The notes: generated from the sequence alone by a model not told the origin. A DNA stretch of 64,000 nt from Flavobacterium panacis (GCF_024649945.1 NZ_JANKMS010000004.1:1-64000); one strand, 5' to 3'. Shown: positions 51,192 through 62,542, numbered from the stretch's first letter. Translations and numbers: made by a program.

Positions 51192-52151
51192 TTATTGTGC
51201 AAATGCAGCTCTAGCACCTCCAGATGTAAATATTGCCGCAATTCTGTTTTTTTGACCTGTTGAAAACATATACATGGCAGCATCATCCACATAATCCATG
51301 TAGTTCATTGTCATTTCTACAGGTGTTCCTGAACAAGTACTGTAATGTGGGTAAGCTGGTACACCATAGTTTTCTTCATTATGAGTTGGAGTATCTGCTA
51401 CAAGATCACTTCCGCAAGTTGCATCTCCCCAAATGTGGCGTAAATTCATCCAGTGGCCTACTTCGTGAGTTCCAGTTCTTCCTAAGTTAAATGGAGCGTT
51501 TGCAGCACCAGATAATCCAAAATAGCGAGAATCGATTACGACTCCATCAGTAGAAGAAGCTCCGCCTGGGAATTGAGCGTAACCTAAAATTCCACCTCCA
51601 ATATTACAAGACCAAAGGTTTAGTTTTGTAGTTGGAGAAGTAGGAGCAATTCCGCCTTGAGCTGTTTTTTTCATAGCATCATTTGTTCCCCACGAAGTTT
51701 TGGTAGTTGATTTTCTAATAATTTGATCCAATTTAAACGTAATCCCAATATTTGCTTTAACTCCAGAAAATAAAGCAGGTACATTATTGTAATCGGAGTT
51801 TAAAGCATTAAAATCTTTGTTTAATACATCAATTTGTGATTGAATTTGTGCGTCTGAAATGTTTTGTGCAGTTGTTCTGTACAGCACATTTACGACAACA
51901 GGAATTTCGATTTTACCATTTACTAAACGGCCTGTAAAATTGCCAATAGAATGTTTGGCTGTAAAAGCTTCAATTTCATTCATTTTAATGGCTAACGCAG
52001 GATTGGCTTTTAATTGTGCTTCCAAAACTTCCTGAGTTGCACATCCTCTTCTTGATGCTGCAACTGTATCTGAGCCAGCAGATTCAGATTGTTCATTTTG
52101 ACAAGCAAACAGCATTAAAGCTGCAAATGTGGTAATAATAACTTTTTTCAT
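51192..52151 (-). CDS. M43-family zinc metalloprotease lipoprotein
   Basis: Secreted protease of 319 residues. MKKVIITTFAALMLFACQNE is a lipoprotein signal with the cysteine at residue 17. The zinc site HEVGHWMNLRH near residues 228-238 fits HExxHxxxxxH of pappalysin/cytophagalysin proteases, and TMNYMDYVDDAAMYMF supplies the Met-turn. RRTTAQNISDAQIQ-like and NIGITFKLDQI segments also fit M43. Unlike many relatives it has no T9SS tail. A TATTTTTG box on the minus strand (52219-52212) lies about 60 bases upstream. Confidence 0.9.
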   Translation of the reverse strand: MKKVIITTFAALMLFACQNEQSESAGSDTVAASRRGCATQEVLEAQLKANPALAIKMNEIEAFTAKHSIGNFTGRLVNGKIEIPVVVNVLYRTTAQNISDAQIQSQIDVLNKDFNALNSDYNNVPALFSGVKANIGITFKLDQIIRKSTTKTSWGTNDAMKKTAQGGIAPTSPTTKLNLWSCNIGGGILGYAQFPGGASSTDGVVIDSRYFGLSGAANAPFNLGRTGTHEVGHWMNLRHIWGDATCGSDLVADTPTHNEENYGVPAYPHYSTCSGTPVEMTMNYMDYVDDAAMYMFSTGQKNRIAAIFTSGGARAAFAQ

Positions 52152-52211
52152 AATAATTTGGGTTTTTGTTATAAAAATGTTGATTAGTTAAATATTAACA
52201 CAATTTTATAA

Positions 52212-52219
52212 CAAAAATA
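52212..52219 (-). promoter_or_regulatory. Candidate -7 promoter box of the metalloprotease gene
   Basis: On the minus strand this reads TATTTTTG, fitting TAnnTTTG, about 60 bases before the ATG. No good TTG -33 partner is seen. Confidence 0.3.
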
Positions 52220-52448
52220 AATTACAGAAAAATTTTATAACAGTTATTTTGTAAGAATTTTTAGAACCCCTTGTAATTGCTGGTTTTTACAAAAAAGCAA
52301 TCAGTAGTATTAATAAGATTTTTCTTTTATTTTGTTTATTTAAATGTATTTTGTCGTAAATATTTGCATTTAAACGATAATTTAAATAAAAGAAACTCTT
52401 TAAAAATTAAAGAATACGTTTAGAAAAAAGGTAAAAAGTTCGATTTTT

Positions 52449-52946
52449 TTATAAAGAAGTAAGCTCGTAAAGTGCAATACTTGTTGCTTGTACTACATTC
52501 ATACTGCTGTTTTTACCAAACATATTAATGTGAACGATTTGATGAGAAAGTTGTAGCAGTTCGTCTGATATTCCGTTTATTTCGCTGCCAATTAAAAGGG
52601 CTATTTTTTTATTTTCCGGAATGATAACTTCTTTTAAAGGTTTACTGTTTGAAGCGATTTCAAGAGAAATAATTTCAAAATCTTGATCTAGAAGAAAAGA
52701 TTTTAATTCGGTAAATTCTTCAATTACAGAATGAGAAACATGAAGATGTGTGCTTCGAGAAGTTTTATTTATTTTGCGAGGTGTCATCGGAATGTCTTTT
52801 CCGAAAAAGATAATATTCTCTACTCCAAAAGCTTCGGAAATTCTAAATAAAGAACCAATATTTTGCTGAAAATAAATATGATCGCAAACTAAAGTAATAG
52901 GAAAAGTTTTTCTCTCAAATTGATTTTCTTCGTGAGTTAACTGCAC
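52449..52946 (-). CDS. TrmH/SpoU-family RNA 2'-O-methyltransferase
   Basis: SPOUT methyltransferase of 165 residues. The three motifs are present: QQNIGSLFRISEAFG near residue 28, ALLIGSEINGISDELL near 115 and INMFGKNSSMNVVQATSIALYE near 139. The short length without an N-terminal substrate-binding domain resembles the minimal TrmH/TrmL group. It is the last gene of the tsaD operon. The exact RNA position is not readable. Confidence 0.9.
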   Translation of the reverse strand: MQLTHEENQFERKTFPITLVCDHIYFQQNIGSLFRISEAFGVENIIFFGKDIPMTPRKINKTSRSTHLHVSHSVIEEFTELKSFLLDQDFEIISLEIASNSKPLKEVIIPENKKIALLIGSEINGISDELLQLSHQIVHINMFGKNSSMNVVQATSIALYELTSL

Positions 52947-52956
52947 TTTTTAAAAT

Positions 52957-53595
52957 TTAATTGGTAAAAATATAATTAATAATGTTAGCGCCCATTTTTA
53001 AAGCTTTATCTCTGACATTTGCAGGGTCATTGTGCACTTCAGCATCTTCCCAGCCGTCGCCTAAATCGCATTCATACGTATAAAGTAAAACTAATTTATT
53101 GTCGATAAAAATCCCAAAAGCTTGTGGACGCGTCCCGTCATGCTCATGAATTTTCGGCAATCCGTTTGGAAAAGGAAATGGTTTCTGAAAAATAGGGTGA
53201 TTAGCAGGAATTTCGACTAAATTATTATTTGGAAATATTTTTTTGATTTCTTTTCTAATAAATTGATCCATTCCGTAATTATCATCAATATGAAGAAATC
53301 CTCCTGCAGTAAGATAATTTCTAAGATTGGTCACATCAGAATCACTAAAAACGACATTTCCATGTCCAGTCATATGAACAAAAGGATAAGAGAGTAAATC
53401 AGGATTACTTGGCTCAACCGTAGAAGGTTTGTTTTTTATACGGGTATTAATATTGGCATTGCAAAAACTAATAAGATTTGGTAAAGAAGTAGGATTGGCA
53501 TACCAGTCGCCACCTCCACTGTATTTAAGCAAAGCAATTTCTTGTGAAAAAGAAGAAACAGAAATTAGTAAGAGTAAGTAAAATATTTTTTTCAT
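52957..53595 (-). CDS. Exported DUF4159 protein
   Basis: Protein of 212 residues with a signal peptide (MKKIFYLLLLISVSSFSQ). ALLKYSGGGDWYANPTSLPNL, YPFVHMTGHGNVVFSD, GGFLHIDDNYGMDQF and CDLGDGWEDAEVHND match the DUF4159 pattern. The family has an amidotransferase-like fold and an unknown role. It lies within the RNA-modification operon between rsmE and the TrmH gene, an arrangement I have seen in other Flavobacteria; whether this is functional is unknown. Confidence 0.85.
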   Translation of the reverse strand: MKKIFYLLLLISVSSFSQEIALLKYSGGGDWYANPTSLPNLISFCNANINTRIKNKPSTVEPSNPDLLSYPFVHMTGHGNVVFSDSDVTNLRNYLTAGGFLHIDDNYGMDQFIRKEIKKIFPNNNLVEIPANHPIFQKPFPFPNGLPKIHEHDGTRPQAFGIFIDNKLVLLYTYECDLGDGWEDAEVHNDPANVRDKALKMGANIINYIFTN

Positions 53596-53637
53596 AATAA
53601 TTTAAATGGTCTTGTACATTGCTTAAAATGCTCTTTT

Positions 53638-54342
53638 TTATTCGTTGAAGAATACAACGCTATGACAAGCTACAACCGCAGCTGTTTCTGTTCTTAAACG
53701 TGTATTTCCTAACGTTACAGGCTTGTAATTATTTTCTAATGCCAATGCAATTTCCTTTTCAGAAAAATCACCTTCAGGACCAATTAAAATGGTAACATCT
53801 TCATTTGGTTTTAAAACCTCTTTCAATGATTTTTTATCGGTTTCTTCGCAATGTGCAATTAACTGTAATCCGTTTATTTGCTGTTTAACAAACTCTTTAA
53901 ACGAAATAGCTTCATTCAATTTCGGTAAAAAAGTTTCGTTACATTGTTTCATTGCTGAAAGAATGATTTTTTCGAAACGGTCTCTATTGATTACTTTTCG
54001 TTCAGAACGATCACAGAAGATTGGCGTTATTTCCTGAATTCCAATTTCGGTTGCCTTTTCCAAAAACCATTCAAAACGATCATTCATTTTTGTTGGCGCA
54101 ACGGCCAGATGCAGATGAAATTTTGGTTTTTCTGCATTGGTTATAGAAAGTACTTCAACAGTACATTTATTGTCAGAAGCCAAAGTAATCTGGGTTTCAA
54201 ACAATAATCCAAAACCATTGGTAACATGAAGAATATCAGAATCTTTTTTTCGAAGCACTTTTATAATGTGACGGCTTTCTTCTTTATCAAAAGAAAAACT
54301 TTCGGTATTTTCGTCTATATTCGGATTGAAAAATAACTGCAT
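53638..54342 (-). CDS. rsmE: 16S rRNA m3U1498 methyltransferase
   Basis: SPOUT methyltransferase of 234 residues that methylates U1498 in helix 44 of 16S rRNA. The N-terminal PUA-like part has HIIKVLRKKDSDILHVTNG; the catalytic part has KATEIGIQEITPIFCDRSERK, TILIGPEGDFSEKEI near residue 185 and VTLGNTRLRTETAAV near 208. The gene starts 2 bases after tsaD. Confidence 0.93.
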   Translation of the reverse strand: MQLFFNPNIDENTESFSFDKEESRHIIKVLRKKDSDILHVTNGFGLLFETQITLASDNKCTVEVLSITNAEKPKFHLHLAVAPTKMNDRFEWFLEKATEIGIQEITPIFCDRSERKVINRDRFEKIILSAMKQCNETFLPKLNEAISFKEFVKQQINGLQLIAHCEETDKKSLKEVLKPNEDVTILIGPEGDFSEKEIALALENNYKPVTLGNTRLRTETAAVVACHSVVFFNE

Positions 54343-54344
54343 GA

Positions 54345-55367
54345 TTAAAATTGAATTCTTGCTTTAGAAACCACAGCAGAAGTTTCAAAACGATTTGATA
54401 AGTATTTTTGATAGCCTACAATTCCAATCATGGCCGCATTATCTGTAGTATATTCAAATTTTGGAATAAAAGTTTTCCAGCCATATTTGCTTTCAGTTTC
54501 TTTTAAAGTACCTCTAATTCCTGAATTTGCAGAAACACCTCCACCAATGGCAATTTGTGTAATTCCGGTTTCTTTTACTGCCAATTTTATTTTATCCATT
54601 AAAATTTCAATAATAGTATGCTGAATTGAAGCACAAATATCATTCAGGTTTTCCTCAATAAAATTAGGATTTGCCTGTTTGTTTTTTTGAATGAAATATA
54701 AAATGGCTGTCTTTAATCCTGAGAAACTAAAGTCTAATCCTGGAACTTTTGGTTTGGTAAAAGAAAATGCTTTTGGATTTCCTTCTTTGGCATATTTATC
54801 AATTAAAGGTCCTCCTGGATAAGGAAGTCCAAGAATTTTAGCGCTTTTATCGAATGCTTCACCCACAGCATCATCTGTCGTTTCTCCGATAATTTCCATG
54901 TCAAAAAAGCTATTCACTTTTACAATCTGAGTATGACCTCCGCTGATTGTTAAAGCTAAAAAGGGAAATTCGGGTTTGTCATATCCTTCTTCATCAATAA
55001 AATGAGCTAAAATATGGGCATGCATATGATTTACAGCAATTAACGGAATTTGTAGTGCTAATGATAAAGATTTACTAAAAGAAGTTCCAACCAATAAGGA
55101 TCCCATTAAGCCCGGACCCTGCGTGAATGCGATTGCGCTTAACTGTTCTTTTTGTACATTTGCTTTACGAAGTGCAGCATCTATTACAGGTACAATATTC
55201 TGCTGATGTGCTCGCGAAGCCAATTCGGGAACAACACCCCCGTATTGATTATGAATTAATTGATTGGCCACAACATTTGACAATACTTTGTCGTTATGTA
55301 AAACCGCGGCAGCAGTATCATCGCATGAACTTTCGATGGCTAGAATAAAAACCTCTTGATTTTGCAT
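54345..55367 (-). CDS. tsaD: tRNA N6-adenosine threonylcarbamoyltransferase
   Basis: Essential enzyme of 340 residues for the t6A37 modification of ANN-decoding tRNAs, working with TsaB, TsaC and TsaE. Signatures are LAIESSCDDTAAAVL at the N terminus, the metal-binding HMHAHILAHF near residue 112, SGGHTQIV and GGGVSANSGIR. The start is the ATG at 55367 (MQNQEVFILAIESS); the in-frame TTG at 55400 is rejected. It is the first gene of a four-gene minus-strand operon and is divergent from tamB. Confidence 0.95.
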   Translation of the reverse strand: MQNQEVFILAIESSCDDTAAAVLHNDKVLSNVVANQLIHNQYGGVVPELASRAHQQNIVPVIDAALRKANVQKEQLSAIAFTQGPGLMGSLLVGTSFSKSLSLALQIPLIAVNHMHAHILAHFIDEEGYDKPEFPFLALTISGGHTQIVKVNSFFDMEIIGETTDDAVGEAFDKSAKILGLPYPGGPLIDKYAKEGNPKAFSFTKPKVPGLDFSFSGLKTAILYFIQKNKQANPNFIEENLNDICASIQHTIIEILMDKIKLAVKETGITQIAIGGGVSANSGIRGTLKETESKYGWKTFIPKFEYTTDNAAMIGIVGYQKYLSNRFETSAVVSKARIQF

Positions 55368-55562
55368 ATAAAGGCACAAATTTTGAATTATATTTGACAA
55401 ATCAAATTATTAAATTTATTTGATTTAAGCAGTGGCCCAAAATTAAAGAATTTTTATCAAAAACAGCCGTTCTTTGTCTGTTCAAAATAAATTTAAAAGA
55501 AAACTAAAATTAAAGAAGCTATCAAAAAAGTACAGAAAATAATATCTAGAACCCTAATTGGG

Positions 55563-58500
55563 TTGATTTTACTTTTGTTGGTAGTGGCTATCACATTATC
55601 TCTTCCTGTAGTTCAGACTCAAATTGCGAACTACGTCACCAATAGATTAAACGAAGATTATAAAGTAAATATTAATGTTGAAAAAACAGCAATTAATATT
55701 TTTGGAGGGGTTAAACTAAAGAAAGTTGCCATTCTCGATCACCATAAAAAAACATTGATTTATTCTGATATTATCACCACAGATATTGCCAGTTTCAGTA
55801 GATTGCTTGACGGAGATTTAATTTTTGGAGATTTACGTTTGACAGGTTTGATTTTTAATTTGAAAACTTACAAAGGCGAAGACGAAAACAATATCAATAA
55901 GTTTATTAAAGCTTTTGAAGTGGACAATACGCCTAAGAAAAAATCAACAAAACATTTCCTTTTAACTGCAAAAAATGGTTACATCGAAAGAGGAAGATTT
56001 TCTGTAGTCGATGAAAACAAAACAACTCCTAAATTTCTAGATTTTACAAAGCTAAATGCTTATATAAGTGATTTTAAATTGTATGGACCAGATGTAAATA
56101 CGACCATTCACCGTTTTTCATTTATGGATCATCGTGGTTTGTATGTTTCAAATTTTGCTGGGAAATTCAGTTATACTAAAAAACAGATTAAAGTTGAAAA
56201 TCTTGCCATTAAAACCAAAAGATCTTCTATTTATGGTTTGGCAGTTTTAAATTACAAACCAGAAGATTTTCTTGATTTTACAGATAAAGTTCGATTTGAT
56301 GTGGCAATAGATTCCTCTTCAATTGCGACGAATGATATTCGTCATTTTTATGATGGATTAGGGAAAAATCAGCATTTTAAGCTTAAAACAAAACTAGACG
56401 GCCCGTTGAATAATATGACGCTTTCTAAATTGAGATTGAGCGATACTAACGGATCAAAAATCAACGGAACTATTAATTTTAGAAATCTTTTAGGTAGTAA
56501 AACACAAAAGTTTTCTATGGATGGAAAGTTTGATAAACTACTTTCCAGTTATGATGATTTGGTGGTTTTGCTTCCTGAAGTTTTGGGTAAAAAACTTCCA
56601 ATTGAACTTAAAAGAATCGGAAAATTTAATATTGTCGGAAAAGCAAAAGTTTCGACAACTGCACTAGAAACAGACTTTAAAATTGGAACAGACCTCGGAG
56701 ATGGACAGGTTGATCTTCATATGAATAATATGGATTTCATCGATAAAGCCTCTTATTCTGGAAATATTATTCTGAACAATTTTGATGTAGGAGCTGTCTT
56801 AAATCGAAAAGATGTTGGAAGAACAACATTAAATCTTGACATTGATGGAGTTGGTTTTACAGAAAAATATCTCAACACCATTGTTAAAGGAGATATTTCT
56901 AAACTAGATTATAATAAGTACACTTATAATAATATCGTAGTTAATGGAAATTTCAAACTGCCTTATTATAAAGGGCAAATTGCGGTTAATGATCCCAATC
57001 TGAATTTAACTTTTGATGGTTTGCTTGATTTAAGTAAAAGGGAGAACCGTTACGATTTTCATATTAATGTAGAAAATTCAGATTTAAGAAAATTGAAGTT
57101 TGTCAACGATTCGATTTCTAATTTTAAAGGAGATGTTGTAGTTCAGGTCACAGGGAATTCTATTGAGAATCTTCAAGGAAATATATACTTGAATGATGTT
57201 GTATATCAAAATCCAAAATCGAGTTATGTTTTTGATGATGTAACAGTGAGCTCTAATTTTGATGCCGATCGACTAAGAACCATAACCATTAGTTCCAATG
57301 ATGTTGTTGATGGAAAAATCGTTGGTAAATTCAGATTCGATCAGTTAGATAAATTGGTTATGAACTCTGTTGGAAGTTTGTATACTAATTATAAGCCTTA
57401 TAAAGTACAAAAAGGACAGTTTTTACGATTCAATTTCCGTGTCTACGATAAAGTGGTAGAAATGCTTTATCCAGAAATTAATATTGATTCTTCTACCGTT
57501 GTAAGAGGGAAAATTGATTCTGATTTGCAGGAGTTTAAATTCCGTTTTAGATCTCAAAAAATTACAGCTGCAAAAAATACTTTCGATAATATTCGTATCA
57601 ATATTGATAATAAAAATGCACTGTATAATGCGTATGTCGAGTTAGATAGTATAAAAACACCGTATTATAAGATTCGTGATTTTAATTTGATCAATGTTAC
57701 AGCCAAAGATACTTTGTTTGTTCGTTCTGAATTTAAAGGAGGAAATGAAGGAGAAGATTATTTCAATATAGATTTGTTTCACACGATTGATAAAAACAAA
57801 AATAATATTGTCGGAATCAAGAAGTCAGAGATGAAGTTTAAAGACTATATATGGTATCTAAACGAAAAATCTGAAAACGATAATCAAATTGTCTTTGATC
57901 AGTATTTTAAAAACTTCACATTCGATAATATTGTTTTATCGCATGAAAATCAAAAGATTGATTTGAATGGCGTTATTAAAGGAAGTGATTATAAAGATCT
58001 CGAGCTGAATTTTGAAGATGTTGATATTAACAAAATTACACCGGTCAATTCTAAATTTGTTTTTGATGGTAATTTGAATGGAACTGTGAATTATAAGCAG
58101 AATAAAAATGTTTATCAACCCACAGCATCCATAAAGATTGATCATCTTGTCATGAACAAGACTGAATTAGGTACATTGAACTTTGATATTTCAGGAGATG
58201 AAACTTTTAGAAAATTCACAGTCAATTCATCCATACAAAATGGCTTTACAGAATCATTTAGAGCAGGTGGAACTTTTGCTATAGAAAATAAGGAAACCAT
58301 TATGGACATGAGTCTGAAGTTGGAAGGATTTAATCTGGCTACTTTAGGAACTATTGGAGGTGATGTTTTGTCTAATATAAGAGGAACGGTTTCTGGAAAT
58401 GCAGCTGTTATCGGGAATTTAAAAAAACCGGATATAAACGGGCGTTTATATGTGGAAAAAGCTGGAATGACAATTCCGTACCTAAATACAGATTATGAGC

Positions 58501-60098
58501 TTAGTGATCGTACAGTAATTGATTTGACTAATGAAAAATTCCTGTTTCGAAATAATCAGCTGACAGATACTAAATACGGTACAAAAGGTTTGTTGAACGG
58601 AAGTATTGAGCATAAGAATTTCAGTGATTGGAAATTAGACTTAAACATTACTTCTAAACGATTGCTGGCACTAGATACCAAAGACAGTGATGATGCTGCG
58701 TACTTTGGTACGGCTTTTATAAACGGATCGGCAAGTATAAGAGGTCCTGTAGAAAGTTTGTTTATTAAAGTGGATGCCAAATCTGAAAAAGGAACAGAGG
58801 TTAAGATTCCTATTAATAACGCACAAAGTGTTGGAGAAAGCAGCTGGATTCATTTTATAACACCAAAAGAAAAATACAATCTGGCCAATGGAATTGTAGA
58901 AAAAACAAAAAACTACAATGGACTTGAGCTAGAGTTTGATTTTGATATCACACCAGATGCGGAAGTAGAGGTTATTCTAGACCGAAATTCCGGACATGGT
59001 ATGAAAGGAAAAGGATATGGATCCCTTTTGTTTAAAATCAATACTTTAGGGAAATTCAATATGTGGGGAGATTTCCAAGCATATGAGGGGACCTATAACT
59101 TTAAATACGGTGGACTTATCGATAAAAAGTTTGCGGTTAAAAAAGGAGGATCTATTATTTGGGAAGGAAACCCGATGCGTGCTCAGTTAAATTTAGAAGC
59201 AGTTTATAAAACTCAGGCTAATCCTGCGGTGCTTTTGGATAATACTTCTTCATTCAATAAAAAAGTACCTGTGGAGGTGGTTATTGGATTAAGAGGGGAT
59301 TTAGCAAGTCCAGAACCTAATTTCGATATTCAGTTTCCATCTGTGAGTAATGTTTTAAAGGCGGAGATTCAATATAAGTTGGATGATAAGGATATTCGTC
59401 AGACGCAAGCCTTGTACTTACTGTCTACAGGTTCGTTTATGAGTACTGATGGGTTTAGTCAAGGAGATTTCTCAGGTACGCTAACCGAAACCGCCTCGAG
59501 TTTGTTTGGGGGACTTGTAAAATCGGATAATGATAAAGTAAATATTGATCTAAATTATATTGCTGCCGATAGAAGGACAGGTCAAGAGGTCGATGGTCGT
59601 TTTGAGGCCAATATATCTTCTCAAATAAATGAACGAATTACAATTAATGGTAAGCTTGGAGTTCCCGTTGGTGGTGTAAATGAATCCGCTATTGTTGGAG
59701 ATATTGAAATTATGTATCGTGTAAATGAAGATGGGACAATGAACCTGCGATTGTTTAATAAAGAGAATGATATCAATTATATAGGTCAAGGGATTGGTTA
59801 TACACAAGGTGTCGGTATTTCGTATGAAGTAGATTTTGATACTTTTAGTGAATTGGTAAATAAACTGTTTAAGGCTAATAAAATAGAAAGAGCATCAAAA
59901 ACATCAGATGACCTTCAGGATTCTTATTTGAATCCGGATTATATGAATTTCACGAGCAAAAAAGAATCGGAGAAAAATAAAAAGAAAGCCAAGGAAGAGG
60001 AAGCGAAAAAGAAAAAGGAGGAAGAAAAGAAGAAAAAAGAACAGCAACAGCAAACGCCAACTAATAATCAAGGGTTAATTCCGGACAATGATTATTAA
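55563..60098 (+). CDS. tamB: TamB-like translocation and assembly module protein
   Basis: Very long inner-membrane-anchored periplasmic protein of at least 1511 residues. A hydrophobic anchor (GLILLLLVVAITLSLPVVQ) leads into repeating beta segments and the conserved TamB domain near the C terminus (FNMWGDFQAYEGTYNFKYGGL, LSTGSFMSTDGFS). It bridges the envelope for outer-membrane protein or lipid transport. The tail is Lys/Glu/Gln-rich. The only standard start in the N-terminal region is TTG at 55563, inside the anchor. The frame stays open back to 55497 and encodes a basic KKTKIKEAIKKVQKIISRTL, which suggests initiation at a rare codon such as ATT 55509. Confidence 0.9.
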   Translation: MILLLLVVAITLSLPVVQTQIANYVTNRLNEDYKVNINVEKTAINIFGGVKLKKVAILDHHKKTLIYSDIITTDIASFSRLLDGDLIFGDLRLTGLIFNLKTYKGEDENNINKFIKAFEVDNTPKKKSTKHFLLTAKNGYIERGRFSVVDENKTTPKFLDFTKLNAYISDFKLYGPDVNTTIHRFSFMDHRGLYVSNFAGKFSYTKKQIKVENLAIKTKRSSIYGLAVLNYKPEDFLDFTDKVRFDVAIDSSSIATNDIRHFYDGLGKNQHFKLKTKLDGPLNNMTLSKLRLSDTNGSKINGTINFRNLLGSKTQKFSMDGKFDKLLSSYDDLVVLLPEVLGKKLPIELKRIGKFNIVGKAKVSTTALETDFKIGTDLGDGQVDLHMNNMDFIDKASYSGNIILNNFDVGAVLNRKDVGRTTLNLDIDGVGFTEKYLNTIVKGDISKLDYNKYTYNNIVVNGNFKLPYYKGQIAVNDPNLNLTFDGLLDLSKRENRYDFHINVENSDLRKLKFVNDSISNFKGDVVVQVTGNSIENLQGNIYLNDVVYQNPKSSYVFDDVTVSSNFDADRLRTITISSNDVVDGKIVGKFRFDQLDKLVMNSVGSLYTNYKPYKVQKGQFLRFNFRVYDKVVEMLYPEINIDSSTVVRGKIDSDLQEFKFRFRSQKITAAKNTFDNIRINIDNKNALYNAYVELDSIKTPYYKIRDFNLINVTAKDTLFVRSEFKGGNEGEDYFNIDLFHTIDKNKNNIVGIKKSEMKFKDYIWYLNEKSENDNQIVFDQYFKNFTFDNIVLSHENQKIDLNGVIKGSDYKDLELNFEDVDINKITPVNSKFVFDGNLNGTVNYKQNKNVYQPTASIKIDHLVMNKTELGTLNFDISGDETFRKFTVNSSIQNGFTESFRAGGTFAIENKETIMDMSLKLEGFNLATLGTIGGDVLSNIRGTVSGNAAVIGNLKKPDINGRLYVEKAGMTIPYLNTDYELSDRTVIDLTNEKFLFRNNQLTDTKYGTKGLLNGSIEHKNFSDWKLDLNITSKRLLALDTKDSDDAAYFGTAFINGSASIRGPVESLFIKVDAKSEKGTEVKIPINNAQSVGESSWIHFITPKEKYNLANGIVEKTKNYNGLELEFDFDITPDAEVEVILDRNSGHGMKGKGYGSLLFKINTLGKFNMWGDFQAYEGTYNFKYGGLIDKKFAVKKGGSIIWEGNPMRAQLNLEAVYKTQANPAVLLDNTSSFNKKVPVEVVIGLRGDLASPEPNFDIQFPSVSNVLKAEIQYKLDDKDIRQTQALYLLSTGSFMSTDGFSQGDFSGTLTETASSLFGGLVKSDNDKVNIDLNYIAADRRTGQEVDGRFEANISSQINERITINGKLGVPVGGVNESAIVGDIEIMYRVNEDGTMNLRLFNKENDINYIGQGIGYTQGVGISYEVDFDTFSELVNKLFKANKIERASKTSDDLQDSYLNPDYMNFTSKKESEKNKKKAKEEEAKKKKEEEKKKKEQQQQTPTNNQGLIPDNDY

Positions 60099-60407
60099 CA
60101 CTTTGTTAAAAATAAACATTTGTAAAACCATTATTCTCATAATGGTTTTTTTTGTGCTAAATTTAGCGACTCTAATAGAATTTTTCGTGTGAGAGAGAAA
60201 TTCTGATTTTTATAACACTTCATTTGGGTATTGTTAATTTTGACGATTTAATTAAAAAAATAGCGTTTTATTATTTTAAATGAAATTTTTTCCTTGAAAA
60301 AACTTATTAACGAAAACGTTTGAATTTAACAGAATTTATTAATTTATGATAATCACAACCCGAAAAGTGATGAATGTTTGCTAATTTTACACTTTAATAC
60401 TTAAATA
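60099..60407. other. AT-rich gap between tamB and pfkA
   Basis: About 310 bases with the tamB terminator at 60124-60153 and otherwise AT-rich sequence. It should contain the pfkA promoter, but no exact TAnnTTTG box is found; TAATTTTA at 60378-60385 is one base off. Confidence 0.4.
60124..60153 (+). terminator. Terminator of tamB
   Basis: AAAACCATTAT pairs with ATAATGGTTTT around TCTC and is followed by a T-run. Confidence 0.85.
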
Positions 60408-61394
60408 ATGCCAAAAACAATAAAAAAAGTAGGTGTTCTTACCTCAGGAGGAGATTCACCTGGAATGAATGCTGCAATTAGATCAGTTGTTCGAACTTGC
60501 GCATATCACAATATAGAATGCATCGGAATTTATAGAGGGTACCAAGGAATGATTGAAGGCGACTTCAAAGAGATGGGGCCTCGTAGTGTAAATAATATTG
60601 TAAACAAAGGTGGAACGATCTTAAAATCGGCTCGTTCAGTTGAGTTTAGAACCCCTGAAGGTAGAAAAAAGGCACACGAAAACCTTGTTAAAGCAGGCGT
60701 TGATGCTTTGGTTGTTATTGGAGGAGATGGAAGTTTTACAGGAGGATTAATATTTAATTCAGAATTTGATTTCCCAGTTATGGGAATTCCTGGTACAATT
60801 GATAATGATATTTACGGTACAAGTTTTACTTTAGGGTATGATACTGCTTTAAATACTGTTGTGGACTGTATCGATAAAATTAGAGATACAGCAAGTTCTC
60901 ACAACCGTCTGTTTTTTGTAGAGGTTATGGGTAGAGATGCTGGTCATATTGCTCTTAATGCAGGTATTGGAGCAGGAGCAGAAGAGATTCTTATTCCTGA
61001 AGAAGATTTAGGTTTAGATCGTCTGTTGGATTCACTTCAAAAAAGTAAAGCTTCAGGGAAATCATCAAGTATTGTGGTAATTGCTGAAGGAGATAAAATT
61101 GGTAAAAACGTATTCGAATTAAAAGATTATGTAGAAGCTAATTTACCTGAATACGATGTACGTGTTTCAGTATTAGGACATATGCAGCGTGGTGGTTCTC
61201 CATCTTGTTTTGACCGTGTTTTAGCAAGCCGTTTAGGAGTAAAAGCAGTAGAATCTTTAATTGAAGGAAAATCAAATTATATGGTTGGTCTTCGTGAAGA
61301 TAAAGTAATTTTAACGCCACTTGAGCAAGCAATTAAAGGGAAATCAGAGATTGATAGAGAATTATTAAGAGTGTCTGACATCATGTCGACATAA
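60408..61394 (+). CDS. pfkA: ATP-dependent 6-phosphofructokinase
   Basis: Glycolytic enzyme of 328 residues that phosphorylates fructose-6-phosphate. VGVLTSGGDSPGMNAAIRS near residue 8 is the ATP site, VIGGDGSFTGG near 102 the metal site, GIPGTIDNDIYGTSFTLGYDTALNT near 126 the catalytic loop, and LGHMQRGGSPSCFDR near 257 the sugar site. The glycine in GGDGS suggests ATP rather than pyrophosphate use. It is followed 91 bases later by the GAPDH gene. Confidence 0.96.
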   Translation: MPKTIKKVGVLTSGGDSPGMNAAIRSVVRTCAYHNIECIGIYRGYQGMIEGDFKEMGPRSVNNIVNKGGTILKSARSVEFRTPEGRKKAHENLVKAGVDALVVIGGDGSFTGGLIFNSEFDFPVMGIPGTIDNDIYGTSFTLGYDTALNTVVDCIDKIRDTASSHNRLFFVEVMGRDAGHIALNAGIGAGAEEILIPEEDLGLDRLLDSLQKSKASGKSSSIVVIAEGDKIGKNVFELKDYVEANLPEYDVRVSVLGHMQRGGSPSCFDRVLASRLGVKAVESLIEGKSNYMVGLREDKVILTPLEQAIKGKSEIDRELLRVSDIMST

Positions 61395-61461
61395 TCAATA
61401 TAAAGTTTAAAAAGAAGAGAAGTTTATTGTGAGGAAATTAGACTTTGAAGTAGTGTAATAA

Positions 61462-62490
<1,029 letters not shown>

Positions 62491-62506
62491 TAATATATAT
62501 TTTTGC

Positions 62507-62542
62507 AAAATCCCGTTATGTAAGTAACGGGATTTTCTTATT
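62507..62542 (+). terminator. Terminator of gap
   Basis: AAAATCCCGTTA pairs exactly with TAACGGGATTTT around a 6-base loop, followed by a T-rich tail. Confidence 0.88.
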
